Below are positions 1 through 10,240 of a stretch of 64,000 nucleotides of DNA, one piece after another; the stretch's first letter is position 1, and every line of letters begins with the position of its first letter. Below the pieces are notes generated by a model that saw only the letters and a program-made list of their open reading frames with translations, was not told where the DNA came from and made no database searches. This DNA comes from Hondaea fermentalgiana (taxonomy: Eukaryota > Sar > Bigyra > Thraustochytrida > Thraustochytriidae), in contig NPFB01000074.1 of the NCBI GenBank assembly GCA_014084085.1, forward strand, positions 241,967 to 305,966. The letters run 5' to 3'. A program made the position numbers and the translations under genes.

Positions 1-58
1 AGGCCGCGCCAGGCCGCGCCAGGCCGCGAGGCAAGGCCGCGCGCGAGGCCAGGCCGCG
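1..58. repeat. GC-rich decamer tandem repeat
   Basis: Imperfect tandem copies of AGGCCGCGCC open the window and decay into related GC words by about position 90. This looks like low-complexity upstream DNA of the Rab-like gene; no function is evident. Confidence 0.7.
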
Positions 59-146
59 CGCGATGGCAAGACCGCGCGCAAGCCGCGATCCGGTTCTGCG
101 TCGCGCCTCGCGGCGCCGCGGTCGCCGGGGACCATCGAGCTCGAGC

Positions 147-178
147 TGAGAGAGAGAGAGAGAGAGAGTGAGAGAGAG
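147..178. repeat. (GA)n microsatellite in 5' leader
   Basis: A run of GA dinucleotides with one interruption lies about 105 bp upstream of the Rab-like start codon, probably in its promoter or 5' UTR. Confidence 0.85.
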
Positions 179-283
179 CACAGCCAGTTCGAGGCGGGCG
201 AGCAGGGGACGAGCAGCGAGCAGAGCAGCAGCAGGCACTCGAGGCCGGGAGGACGCGCTCGGCGGTCGGGAGGCGCGCGCAGG

Positions 284-1084
284 ATGCTGCGCGTGGACAA
301 TGGCACGCACGTGTACAAGATCGTGCTGATCGGGAACTCGGCCGTGGGCAAGACCAACCTGCTGGCGAGCTTCATGCGGGAGCAAAAGCTCGAGAAGCGG
401 AGGAGGTCTGCAGGCGGCAGCCGCGGCCAGGACGCAGAGCTGCGAGACGCGGAGGAGGAGACCGGACCCGCGTCGAGGCTTGAGAAAGGCTTCTCCGACG
501 CGCACCCGCCCACCATCGGCTGCGAGTTCTACTCGGAGCATATTACGCATCCCACCGACGGCGCCAAGATACAGCTGCAGATTTGGGATACTGCAGGCCA
601 GGAGCGCTATCGCTCCATCACGCCAGGCCACTATCGCCGAGCGGTCGGTTGTCTTCTCGTCTACGATGTCACCAACCGCAGATCCTTTGAGGCACTCGAG
701 AGCTGGCACAAGGAGCTCCTCGATTGGCCCTTGCATGAGTGCATCATGCTCGTGGGCAACAAAATGGACCTTTATGAGCCCGGAAACCCGGACCATGTAT
801 CGCCCGAAGAGCACCAAAAGGCACAACTACGCTTCATGTTCCGGGCCTGCGTGCGCACCAGCGCCAAAACCGGAGAAAACGTCAACAACTGCTTTCTCAA
901 ACTCGTTTTTCTGATTCATGAGCGCGAAACCTCTTCGGCGGGGCACTCGGCGGGGGACGCCGGCGCCTATGACGCGCGCAGCAGCCTTAACTATCTGAAA
1001 AGCTCCATTGCTCTCGACGACGCCGAGGGGGATCCGGATGCCAACGCTCAGCAAGAGTCACCGTGTGGAGCCGGTTGCAGCTAG
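284..1084 (+). CDS. Rab-like small GTPase with an insertion before switch I
   Basis: A 266-residue Ras-superfamily GTPase, expected to work as a membrane-traffic switch. All five G motifs are visible: P-loop GNSAVGKT (about residues 17-24), PTIGCEF (switch I), WDTAGQERYRS (switch II), GNKMDL and TSAK. The WDTAGQERYRSIT and YDVTNRRSF blocks are typical of Rabs. Between helix 1 and switch I there is an extra stretch of about 35-40 charged residues (after FMREQ) that ordinary Rabs lack. It has no good GT-AG intron, so it is read as a real insertion. The C-terminus is CGAGCS, which has cysteines but is not a standard CC, CXC or CaaX signal. The start is the first ATG, after a GA-rich leader. Rab11-, Rab2- or Rab4-like membership cannot be decided by eye. 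Confidence 0.9.
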   Translation: MLRVDNGTHVYKIVLIGNSAVGKTNLLASFMREQKLEKRRRSAGGSRGQDAELRDAEEETGPASRLEKGFSDAHPPTIGCEFYSEHITHPTDGAKIQLQIWDTAGQERYRSITPGHYRRAVGCLLVYDVTNRRSFEALESWHKELLDWPLHECIMLVGNKMDLYEPGNPDHVSPEEHQKAQLRFMFRACVRTSAKTGENVNNCFLKLVFLIHERETSSAGHSAGDAGAYDARSSLNYLKSSIALDDAEGDPDANAQQESPCGAGCS

Positions 1085-2057
1085 CCTCAGAGCAAGTCGA
1101 TTAGCAGGAGCAGAAGGGGATGAAGGGCCTTTCTTGTAAACCTTGATTCCTCTCGCTCGCAGACCTGACCGATTCTAACATTTGCCTCTGCCTGACCGAT
1201 TCACTGTTGATCGGTCTCGACGTGTTCTACCACCTCGACTGCCGATCCTCCATCCACCTCGCCGTTGCCACTATGGCTATTGTAGACTGATATCTTTTCT
1301 CGTTTCCTATTCGACCTCTCTTTGCGTTCTACTATTTTCGGAGAATGTCCATGCACAACCGGCCCGAAACCGCTTCTTTGTTGTCAACGAATAGGGCCAG
1401 CAGCATTGTGCGATATCCCCCCCCCCCCTTCCCCGCGCCAAAAAAAATTGAGCGTTTCCAAATGCTCAGTACCGCTGCTTTGCTTGATGGCTTTCTCAAG
1501 CCAACCTTCGAGGTTTGGGTGGAAGCGTTCCTGTCCTCTTCCGCTACTTGGTCCTCCAAAAAAGGCTTGAACCCCTTCGCGCTCTCGCGCAGGTCACAAT
1601 TTCGTGGCCCATTTGCAACGTTGGGTGCGAGTCAGGCAGATAGTCTCCGCAGTCGGCAGAAACCGTCCGTTCGTCTGGGCCCAAATTTCGATGCTATCTA
1701 GGCTGGTCGCAGGGATGCGAAGGCTCTAGCGTGAGTCCGCGTCCAAGTCACGACTAGGCCCTTGGCCTAAAAGTAGACCTACAAGCGATCGCCTACAAGC
1801 AGGTTGTGACAAGGCTTGGCGCCGCCGCAACACTCTGGTGAACGGCTAGCTGTAAGAGGCCCTAGTCCGTTACTAGGCGCCTCTTCAGTCTCGGCTGGGA
1901 CAAATTCAATCGCTTCATGGGACAGAGCATCTGTCTTTCACCTTCAAGGTACTACTACCTCATCCAGGAGGTTGCGGCGCAGGGATATCGCGACCGGCGC
2001 GCTCGGCCCAACGCGCCGGCGTCCATGAGCAAACCCGCTCGCTAGCGTTGTGAAGCC
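1085..2057. other. intergenic region, no gene seen
   Basis: Holds a poly-C run followed by poly-A near 1418-1448 and several CTAG-containing words at 1754-1880. Short open frames here have no recognisable domain. It should include the 3' UTR of the Rab-like gene and the promoter of the giant LRR gene. Confidence 0.5.
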
Positions 2058-5000
2058 ATGGAAGCTCACGCGCGGGCCTCGTCGGCGCGCGGACGCCAGC
2101 GGGTCCGAGGCAACCCTGCTGGACGTGGCGCAAGGAGACCGTCGAGCTCGCAGGGACCACAAACCAACGCAAGAAGCCGGGAAGATGCCGGCGGTCGGGT
2201 TCGACGAAAACAGCTGGGCGAGGAACGCCTTGGAGGCACCTCGGCAGCAGAAGCCGCCAGACAAGGAGGGATCGACGTCGCGCAGCTTGGGCGAGAACTC
2301 GCAGCGTACAAGGACGCCGAGCCCGATCTCATTCTCCGCGGCCAAGCCTCACCCGTTCGTTTGGTTCGCAAAACTCCGCCGCAAACTCAATATCCGAGGA
2401 GTCTGCTAAGGAGAGACTTCCAGCTCCGTCAAGATGACCCTTTTTGCATTGTCCCCGACGCAAAGACCAGCATTGGGCAGCCCCGACGTGTGATCGACCT
2501 CCACGCCTGGCAAGTCGATTCTACTTTGCTTGCGGACATCGGTCACGCAAATCCGCGCATCGTCAACTTCGAGGGAGTGGTGGAACTTTGCCTGCAAGGT
2601 ATGGTGTCTTTTATTTCTAAGCTCAAATTGGCTCCTCAAGGGTGTGCCTTGCAACATGTCAGCCTGGTGGGGTGGAATGCGAGGGAAAAAGATGTAAACA
2701 CGGGAGTGGCGCTGGTTGCAGCCTGTGCTGGGCAAACGTTGCGCTCCCTCGAGCTGTGTGAGACTGCGCTCAGCGACGCTGGTCTCGCAGCTGTCGGTCA
2801 AAGATGCACGGCACTTTCGCTTTTAGCCGTCAGCGACTGTCCAAACATTACAGACGAGGGCGTTGCCGCGATCATTCATACATCGACCGTGTCCGTCAAG
2901 GCATCTCTACGGACTTTGTATGCAGCGAGATGCGAAAAACTTCGGGGACGATGGAACTTGTTGCCTGGACTCCACGGACGGGTCGAGCTTGGCATTTGCG
3001 CTCTCTACGTCTGTCATTTGCAGGGTTGCAAGCAGCTCGAAGGTCTTGGCGTTGTAGAGCTCGCGCAGAGCGCCCAAGGTGCTCTTCGAGAGCTTGATGT
3101 TAGCCACTGTGACAGCGTCGACGACTCGATCCTGGAGCAATTTGCCATGCAGACCCCTCGACTGCGAGTGCTGCGCGTCCAAAAATGTCGTCATATCACG
3201 GACAACGGAATTCTGTCCCTCTCGGTTGGTGGCGTAGATGCACTCGAGATTGTCGACGTTTCCGGCACCCAGGTAACCGACATTGGTTTGTCAGCGCTGA
3301 ATGAGTCGTTTGCACATTCCCTCTGCGAGCTTTATGCAAGCATGCCACGACCCGTGAACGTGGTGCGCGACGAAAAGCTACTCACAGCCGGCATGGGTGC
3401 GCTTTCTCGCTTGTCATATTCGAAAGATGAACAAAAAGCAATGCTCCAAGTCCGCAAGCTCGCTGAACTCAAACAAAGTCGCCGAGGGCAGTGGATTGCG
3501 CGAAATGAGGCCGGCAGTCGCTTTCGCGTCCTACACGTGGCCAATCACAGCTTTTTGCGAGCCGAGAGACTCTTTGCGCTCTGCATGGCATCTGCAGACA
3601 CCCTCGTTGAGCTTTGCGTCCACGGTGTGGCGACGCTGACACCCGCGCATCTGCGCGAAACTCTCTCCGTCTGCTCGCGCCTAACAAATTTGGACATTTC
3701 GTGTTGTGCGCAACTTGGCGAAGAAGCTGCGAGCGTGCTTTGCGAAATGGGACAGGCTCTCTGGGAACTGGCCCTGTCTCGCGCTCCAGATGAGCAAGAG
3801 CCGGCACCTTTATCCAATGAAGCTCTGGTACGCATTCTTGTCGAATGTAGGGACCTGCGGATTTTGCATGCACGACACCAAACGGCCTTCACCTTCGCGT
3901 CTGACGATGGGCAGCAACTTTTGCAACGCATAGAGCAGCTGCGCACACGTGGTACAAGTCTCCAGGAGCTCGACTTGAGTGGTGGTTTGGCGCTCAAGCA
4001 AGCCAGTCTCATACAGCTCACGCGCGTCTTTGGGAATCTCCAAAAACTAAACATCTCGTATTGCCCGCAGATCCCCATGAGTGCTGTGCGGGCAGCGTGT
4101 CGACCAGACTTGACCATTTGCGAAAAACCATTCTTTGGTCTCATCACTGATAAGGTGCGTCAGCGCAACCTCCAAGTCTCTCGCGCGTGGTGTCTACGAG
4201 AGAAGCGCGAAGATGTGGCAGTCCGGAAAATTCAGAACCGCTATCGAGCATACAAGAGTGCACCGGTGAGCATCGAGTACTTAATATTCTGTAACCCTCG
4301 TCTTTCAGAAAAGTGCGCAATCATGATTCAGCGGCAGTGGCGACATCATCGCATGGTGTCGCGCCTATTGGCCGCAGCGCATCGCATATGGGCCATTCGC
4401 GTGCTGCAGCGTATGTTTCGAGTTCGGCTATGGCGTAAACGGACAAAGCAGATGCTTCTTGACGACGCTGCAAAAAAACGACGCGAAATCCTTGCCGCAA
4501 AAATGAAGCGCGAACACCTGGCTAGCTGTCATTTGCAAAAGTGGTATCGCAAATTCCTCTGGGCTCGCTCCGAAGACGGACTCTGGCACGCAGAGCTGCA
4601 GCGCCAGGCCAAGAGAGAGCTCTCCTGGCGACGCAAGACAAAGCAGTGGCGATCGGATTTCGCATTGGTCTTCCAGGAAGCTGCCGCTGCAGCTCGTGCG
4701 CAGCGACGTTTTCGAGCGGGTAGTTTGAGCACGGCATCTTTCAGTGCTTTATCTCCCTCGGCGGACGCTGCGGACGAAGCCTCCTCCCTGCTGGGCCTAA
4801 GGAAAGATTCCACGTGGGGAGGAAGAGAATCCACGCGAGCAAAGTCTATGCCGCTCATCTGTGGCGCATGCAATCGCGTACGGGCCGTTATTTGGTGCGC
4901 ACTCTGCAGGTATGGACGCTGTGGCGCCTGCACGTGGGGTCGACCTTCGCACAAAGCACACGTATCCGCCTGTCTTGATCCTCACAATCCAGAGGGAATC

Positions 5001-8000
5001 TTTCGATACGTGGCTTCGGCCCCGAACGAAGGTGTACCCAACCTTAGTCTTGGTGGTGTTCAGATCCCGCTGCGAGAGACTTTCATCGCTCTGGGCGAAG
5101 CGCGAGATTTTCTTCAGCGCCGAGAAGAGGTGATGCGTGAACTTCGCGTACGATTTGCGGTGTTACGTGCAAAAGAAGCAGAGATCCGCAGGCGCGAGCG
5201 TCATTTCGAGCGAACCAAGCTCGAGCGCGCTGCAGTCCTCGTCCAGCGAACTTATCGACGAAGAGTCTCGAGTCGTGACCTTGCGACGGCAGCGGCTCTT
5301 GCGCTGAAGCGCAAGGAAGAGCTCGAAGGGCGAGAAAAAGTCGCAAACATTTGCAAGCTTCAGGCATGGGCCCGTGGCCACGCCCCTCGTCGGGCATATC
5401 AAGAATGCAAGCTTGGACCGTTGCGAAAATATGTCGACCCGCGGCGGCAGCAAGAGGCCGCTGCGAGCATCTACCGTCCAGTTTTCCGCAAGCTCGCACG
5501 CTATAAAGCCCTTGGGAGGCGAGCAAACTTGCGCCACCAATTTGATCAGTTTCTCCGGGAGAATAAAGCGTTTAGCGATGAGGTTCTGCAACCAGCACTT
5601 GGCCGCGCGCGAGCTCGCATGGCAGACGCTCAGTCCGTGCTGCAGAGCGCAAATATGGCCGCAAAAGAGGCGGCTCGCCAAGAGCGGTCCAAAATGGTGG
5701 CAGCCATTGCCATGGCATCGCGCGATCATGCCAGACAGTCCTTCGCCACGCTCGACAGTCTCATTCGCCTCATCGAGACGAACATGGGTGAAGCGGAAGA
5801 GCGTCGCATCGCGCAAGCTGTTGCTGTGCATAATTTTTGCGAAGAAAAAACGCAGACTTTGCTGCGACAAACAGCGAGGCTCGAGTCAATCAAAGACCGT
5901 CTCCTCGCTCGTCGAAGCTTGGTCGTCCAGCACTTACGAGACCACATTCCGGTTCACAAACTTTTTGATTGCTACGAGGACCCAAAACTCCACGCGCTCT
6001 CTCGTACCAAGAAAGAGATTGCGGCGCGACATGAGGTCGACTGGATCGATGTCCAGCTCGGAGAACGCACGATTGGCGATGTTCTGGCCGAACGTCGAAT
6101 TGAGGAAGGCACGGCGTCTGCGGGAGGCGTAAATCGAGAAGCACTGGCCGCGCGCGCAGACCACAACGTTCCCGCGGAGATTGCTCGATACTGGGAAGAA
6201 ATCAATCTCGTGGCAGACTTTGAGGTTTCCTTTTTGCGCTCTTTGGTGAAGTTTGAAGAGAAACGTTGCGCTCGTCTACGTCGCATTTTGCCTCTCAACG
6301 CGTACCTCATGTGCTACGTCGATGAGGCACGCAACATGGCCATTGCGAGAGCGAGGAGCGATCACACCGAGGATTTTACCCAATCTCTTCGCTTGGTCAA
6401 ACAGGAGACCCCAATTCGATACAAAATTATGCACCTTCAAGATGAGATGAAAGCACCAGCCGTGGACCTTGCGACCGATTTGCGAGCGTGGGAGGTGCAA
6501 ATGCAGGCCGTGGCGCTGCCACGCGCCACCTCCGGCTTCCTCGTCACTCTTCCAGGCACTTGCCATGTGACCCACAAGGTGTCCGTGAAGAGTCTTGAAC
6601 GCGAGATGAAATCCGCGGCATGGACCTCACTCCTGCCTGGTCGATTCTTTGCCGATCTCGCGGCCTTGGAAGCAGATCGTGCGTTGCAAAACCGGATTCA
6701 GGCATCTTTGAATGCACGGCAGCAGGAGAACGACGTCGAGGCGCAGGGCGACGGAGAGTCGAAAGGAGGCGATGATGACAATGATGATGACGACGACGAC
6801 GATGCCAGCTTCGCTGGCATGGTCCCTTCCGGCCCGGTTGCTGGACTCTTGCGTGATGCTCGCCTCCGCGCACGAGCTGATGGAACATTGGTGCAAAAGT
6901 TTCGCAACTGGTGGAATCAGGACAAGCACGAGCTGGAGGCGATCGAACAGAGCGTTTTACGACGCCAGAGGACAGGGGCAAGCGTGTTTCAGGCAATTGC
7001 AGCAGACTTGACCATTACTGTCGGAGTCAAAGACGCGGAGGAGATGGTCAAGGAACAGACGTTACGGCGCGAACAAGGTCTACCGGAATTGCACCAGTAT
7101 TCCAAGAATCTTGGTCGAGACGTGCCAATTTACCTTTGGTATCGCACAACCATGATGACAAACGAAATGCTTACGGGGCTGAAGCTCTCTCACGCTTCAC
7201 CTCGGTCAGAATTGTATGTGCGCGACACATTTGGCTGGACGCGCGTTACGCATCCTATGATGGATGGGTCCCCCCGCACGCCCGCGCTTCAACTGTTGTA
7301 TCGTCGCGGTCGGGATGAGTTGGGCGAAGAGAAAGACCAAGAAGACGAAGCTCAGGAAGAAAGCTACATCAAGGCGATTCGTGTGAGCGTCTCGGCCGAA
7401 GATGAAGCGCAATTCGAGGAGGAAGGCTTTGAACGTGTTGGCGAACAGCTTAGCGCATACTTTCTGGTTGCAGATGCAAGCATGTGGGTACTTTGGGCAT
7501 CTCCGGGGGATCAGAGCAAAGCCTTGCTGGAGTCTGAGCAACGCGAAATTCTCGAGAAGGAAGACTTGGACAAGAAACGCGAGGCCCTCAAAGAGCTCAT
7601 CAAGAAACATCCAGACAAAAAAGCCAAGTATCAGAAGCTTTTACACGAAGTAGACGGCAAGCTCAGAAGACTCAAGAAGCTGGAGGATCACGAGCACAAA
7701 ATGATGGTACCGAACGCGACCGAGTTCCTCGCTCTGACCAAGACGGAGCTCGGCAAACTCGTACGCACATTCGCGCTCATGGACGCTGATGGGTCAGGGA
7801 GCATTTCCCAGGAGGAGTTGCTAAATTTCATCGGCATTGAACCATCAGACTTGACGCGGCGGGTATTCAACTTCCTGGACGACAATCATGATGGTTCTAT
7901 CGACTTCCCCGAGTACATGAACATTCTCTCGACCTTTTGCATGTTTGGCAATTCGGATGTCACGCGGATGTGTTTTTCTTTTCTCGGTCCTAGCGAGGGC

Positions 8001-8441
8001 AAAAGAGCGCCGGTCATCGCAGCGGAGCGATTTCTGTCTCAAGCGCACGGCGTGGACATCGAGGAAGTGCCCCTTCTCAAAGCTGCGTCTAACTATATGC
8101 GACAGTGCGCACTTGGTGACGGTGCAATCCATCTCGACGATTTTTTTGTAATGAGCTCGCGATACCCGTTGGCTATATACCCTGTGATGCAGATTCGGGA
8201 TGCTATGCGCGAGAAGTTTCTCGGCACGCGCTGGTGGACCCTCAAGCTGCAGCGATATGCCAAGGCGCGAAAAAGGCTCGAGATCCGGCAAAGGAAGGCA
8301 CTTTTGAAAGCAATCGATGAGCGCAAAAAAGAGCTTTTGCCTCCGCTCGTGCGCTCATCCTCTTCCGTCTCCTCAGAGCGCTCGTCTTCATCGTCATCCA
8401 TACTGTCCGAGTTGCTACCGTCGATTGAGGAGCGCAAGTAG
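2058..8441 (+). CDS. giant LRR - IQ motif - EF-hand protein
   Basis: A 2127-residue scaffold-like protein in one open frame from an ATG. The N-terminus is basic and low complexity. AMN1/F-box-type leucine-rich repeats span about residues 170-680, with units such as LAVSDCPNITDEG and LNISYCPQI. IQ or degenerate IQ motifs follow at about 723 (KIQNRYRAY), 755 (MIQRQWRHH), 781, 826, 1061 (LVQRTYRRR) and 1099. A Cys/His cluster at about 935-973 (CGACNRV..CALC..CGAC..H) resembles a B-box zinc finger. Long charged helices follow, with an Asp run near 1571-1583. Two EF-hands lie near 1908 (DADGSGSISQEE) and 1941 (DDNHDGSIDFPE), both with good calcium ligands, and the C-terminus is Ser-rich. Calmodulin and calcium binding is the likely theme; a cytoskeletal or flagellar role is only a guess. 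About 30 residues at 2930-3023 break the LRR rhythm and may be a retained or mis-modelled intron. The protein resembles the LRR-IQ-WW gene at 37516. Confidence 0.85.
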   Translation: MEAHARASSARGRQRVRGNPAGRGARRPSSSQGPQTNARSREDAGGRVRRKQLGEERLGGTSAAEAARQGGIDVAQLGRELAAYKDAEPDLILRGQASPVRLVRKTPPQTQYPRSLLRRDFQLRQDDPFCIVPDAKTSIGQPRRVIDLHAWQVDSTLLADIGHANPRIVNFEGVVELCLQGMVSFISKLKLAPQGCALQHVSLVGWNAREKDVNTGVALVAACAGQTLRSLELCETALSDAGLAAVGQRCTALSLLAVSDCPNITDEGVAAIIHTSTVSVKASLRTLYAARCEKLRGRWNLLPGLHGRVELGICALYVCHLQGCKQLEGLGVVELAQSAQGALRELDVSHCDSVDDSILEQFAMQTPRLRVLRVQKCRHITDNGILSLSVGGVDALEIVDVSGTQVTDIGLSALNESFAHSLCELYASMPRPVNVVRDEKLLTAGMGALSRLSYSKDEQKAMLQVRKLAELKQSRRGQWIARNEAGSRFRVLHVANHSFLRAERLFALCMASADTLVELCVHGVATLTPAHLRETLSVCSRLTNLDISCCAQLGEEAASVLCEMGQALWELALSRAPDEQEPAPLSNEALVRILVECRDLRILHARHQTAFTFASDDGQQLLQRIEQLRTRGTSLQELDLSGGLALKQASLIQLTRVFGNLQKLNISYCPQIPMSAVRAACRPDLTICEKPFFGLITDKVRQRNLQVSRAWCLREKREDVAVRKIQNRYRAYKSAPVSIEYLIFCNPRLSEKCAIMIQRQWRHHRMVSRLLAAAHRIWAIRVLQRMFRVRLWRKRTKQMLLDDAAKKRREILAAKMKREHLASCHLQKWYRKFLWARSEDGLWHAELQRQAKRELSWRRKTKQWRSDFALVFQEAAAAARAQRRFRAGSLSTASFSALSPSADAADEASSLLGLRKDSTWGGRESTRAKSMPLICGACNRVRAVIWCALCRYGRCGACTWGRPSHKAHVSACLDPHNPEGIFRYVASAPNEGVPNLSLGGVQIPLRETFIALGEARDFLQRREEVMRELRVRFAVLRAKEAEIRRRERHFERTKLERAAVLVQRTYRRRVSSRDLATAAALALKRKEELEGREKVANICKLQAWARGHAPRRAYQECKLGPLRKYVDPRRQQEAAASIYRPVFRKLARYKALGRRANLRHQFDQFLRENKAFSDEVLQPALGRARARMADAQSVLQSANMAAKEAARQERSKMVAAIAMASRDHARQSFATLDSLIRLIETNMGEAEERRIAQAVAVHNFCEEKTQTLLRQTARLESIKDRLLARRSLVVQHLRDHIPVHKLFDCYEDPKLHALSRTKKEIAARHEVDWIDVQLGERTIGDVLAERRIEEGTASAGGVNREALAARADHNVPAEIARYWEEINLVADFEVSFLRSLVKFEEKRCARLRRILPLNAYLMCYVDEARNMAIARARSDHTEDFTQSLRLVKQETPIRYKIMHLQDEMKAPAVDLATDLRAWEVQMQAVALPRATSGFLVTLPGTCHVTHKVSVKSLEREMKSAAWTSLLPGRFFADLAALEADRALQNRIQASLNARQQENDVEAQGDGESKGGDDDNDDDDDDDASFAGMVPSGPVAGLLRDARLRARADGTLVQKFRNWWNQDKHELEAIEQSVLRRQRTGASVFQAIAADLTITVGVKDAEEMVKEQTLRREQGLPELHQYSKNLGRDVPIYLWYRTTMMTNEMLTGLKLSHASPRSELYVRDTFGWTRVTHPMMDGSPRTPALQLLYRRGRDELGEEKDQEDEAQEESYIKAIRVSVSAEDEAQFEEEGFERVGEQLSAYFLVADASMWVLWASPGDQSKALLESEQREILEKEDLDKKREALKELIKKHPDKKAKYQKLLHEVDGKLRRLKKLEDHEHKMMVPNATEFLALTKTELGKLVRTFALMDADGSGSISQEELLNFIGIEPSDLTRRVFNFLDDNHDGSIDFPEYMNILSTFCMFGNSDVTRMCFSFLGPSEGKRAPVIAAERFLSQAHGVDIEEVPLLKAASNYMRQCALGDGAIHLDDFFVMSSRYPLAIYPVMQIRDAMREKFLGTRWWTLKLQRYAKARKRLEIRQRKALLKAIDERKKELLPPLVRSSSSVSSERSSSSSSILSELLPSIEERK

Positions 8442-8519
8442 GCAGGCTGCAGCTGCATGAATTGAATTGTTTAGACTTGGAAGAACCACAATCTTCATTT
8501 GTTCACAACATATCTGACG

Positions 8520-9965
8520 ATGATGGCAATGACGATGACAACGACGACGACGGTCGCGGTGGCCTTCGTGGCGGCGGCCGCCGGCGCGCTTCTCCTCTCG
8601 CCAGGTGTGCGTCGCGTAGCGTCCGCGGCGGGCCGCTTCCTGTTGTCACTTGTCACGCTCATGGCCGAGAGGCATGACTTGGCGCCGCAGCTGACGTTCC
8701 CGCGCGGCGTTGACGACCTCTGGCAAGACCCAGAGAGGCTCTTTGTATTGATTGAGCGAGAAGGCGGCGTCCCCCGTGGATCTACTCTGGAGACCGTCGA
8801 AAAGCTCGGCGACGTCCAGTCAGAGCCGGACAAGGCCGCGACGACTGCGGCACTTCGTTTCGTGTACAAAAATGGTGAGGAAAAGCAAAGGTCGCGCCAC
8901 CATCTTGACGTCTTTGTCAAATTCCAGTCAGGTCGCGGCATGCCCGTGTGGCTGCAGGCCATTCGAGCTGCTGTAGAACCCGGCGTAGCGCGTGAGGTCG
9001 ACTTTTATCGCAAGATGCGCAATGACTGCGCGCTGCGCACCGCTCGGGTCCTCTTTGCAGACAAGCACACCTGGGTGAACCGGGTTTGCATCGTTCTTGA
9101 ATACCTTTCGGTGCAGGTTGACGACCATTCCAATACCATGCCTCATGCATCTGGTTTACATAGAGAAACAGATCAAGAAGACGGTGCAAGATTACGCGTG
9201 ATCCCGGATTCCAGTTTCCGTTGTGTCGATGAGATGCGTCTTATGGTGAGAAAGGTCGCTGCGATGCACGCAATGTTTTGGGGTCGCGCGGGCGAACATC
9301 CTGCCTCATCATGGCTTCCGCGACGCAAAGGCATCGAATTTGCTGGTTGGGCACTCTCACTCGCTCCGCCAAAGGCCAAGTCTGCGGAGTTCACACGGGT
9401 TTTCCAAGGCATCAATGTATACTTTGCAGGGCATGCATTGACCGTCGTGCACGGTGACTGTCGTCCAGGGAATATGATTTTCGAGGGCTCGCCCGTGGCA
9501 AGGGACGTAATTTTCAGTGACTTTGAAGCCGTCAATATCGCACCCGCTGTATGGGACGTTACTTACGCAATCATCCTTGGCTTGTCGCCGGAGATGCGTC
9601 GTGCAAATCAGGACCGCTTGCTCCACGATTATGTGGAAGCGCTATCGGACGAAATTGCAAAGCGGAGCGAGTCCATCTCAGTCCCGACTTTTCAAGAGTT
9701 GCAAAACCAGATGCTTCTCTTGACAGTGATTCTCTTTTACGTGTCGTTCACTGTGACGACAGCTGGATTTTGGCAGAAGCAAGGAAACACAAGATCAGAT
9801 CTGAACTCTTGGGGTACCCGTGTACTTGCTAGTCTACTTGATGTCGACACTGAGCGCGCCGGTCGACTCCTAGGCGTTGGGACCGCTGATATTGAAGCTA
9901 TCAAGAAGCTTGGTAAGGACTGGGCGGTCCAACATCAGCAGCAGGAAACGCAGCAAGAAAAGTAG
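8520..9965 (+). CDS. APH/choline-kinase-like phosphotransferase with N-terminal hydrophobic segment
   Basis: A 481-residue protein of the aminoglycoside phosphotransferase/EcKinase-like superfamily. The catalytic loop HGDCRPGNMIF (about residues 315-325) and the metal-binding DFE of SDFEAVN are both present, with a lysine-containing FVKFQSG segment upstream as candidate nucleotide-binding lysine. The substrate is unknown; family members phosphorylate small alcohols such as choline, sugars or steroids. The N-terminus (TVAVAFVAAAAGALLL) is hydrophobic and could be a membrane anchor. The open frame can be extended 21 nt upstream only through a TTG, so the first ATG at 8520 was chosen. It starts 78 bp after the stop of the LRR giant on the same strand and converges with the PfkB kinase. 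Confidence 0.75.
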   Translation: MMAMTMTTTTTVAVAFVAAAAGALLLSPGVRRVASAAGRFLLSLVTLMAERHDLAPQLTFPRGVDDLWQDPERLFVLIEREGGVPRGSTLETVEKLGDVQSEPDKAATTAALRFVYKNGEEKQRSRHHLDVFVKFQSGRGMPVWLQAIRAAVEPGVAREVDFYRKMRNDCALRTARVLFADKHTWVNRVCIVLEYLSVQVDDHSNTMPHASGLHRETDQEDGARLRVIPDSSFRCVDEMRLMVRKVAAMHAMFWGRAGEHPASSWLPRRKGIEFAGWALSLAPPKAKSAEFTRVFQGINVYFAGHALTVVHGDCRPGNMIFEGSPVARDVIFSDFEAVNIAPAVWDVTYAIILGLSPEMRRANQDRLLHDYVEALSDEIAKRSESISVPTFQELQNQMLLLTVILFYVSFTVTTAGFWQKQGNTRSDLNSWGTRVLASLLDVDTERAGRLLGVGTADIEAIKKLGKDWAVQHQQQETQQEK

Positions 9966-10159
9966 TGAGTAGCTAAGACAAGAGCCTCTTGGCGTAAGCT
10001 CGGTAGAAGCTGGTCGATGGCAGCCATAATTTGTTCTCATCTTTTTTTTTAAAAATTAATATTGAAATCAGCTCGAGCAGCACAACCGGGTTTTATTTTT
10101 TAAGCGGAATTCGCGATCCTCAGCCCCTGTGCCACTTACTTCATGCGCAAGACTATAGC

Positions 10160-10165
10160 TTTATT
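10160..10165 (-). promoter_or_regulatory. AATAAA polyadenylation signal
   Basis: TTTATT on the plus strand reads AATAAA on the minus strand, 76 bp past the stop of the PfkB-kinase gene. A plausible poly(A) signal by position only. Confidence 0.4.
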
Positions 10166-10240
10166 GGGTGAACAAAGCATCAGCATCAGGTATAGTTACA
10201 AAAAGAGAAAAGAAATGCAAGAGAGAAATCAAGTCCCTTG

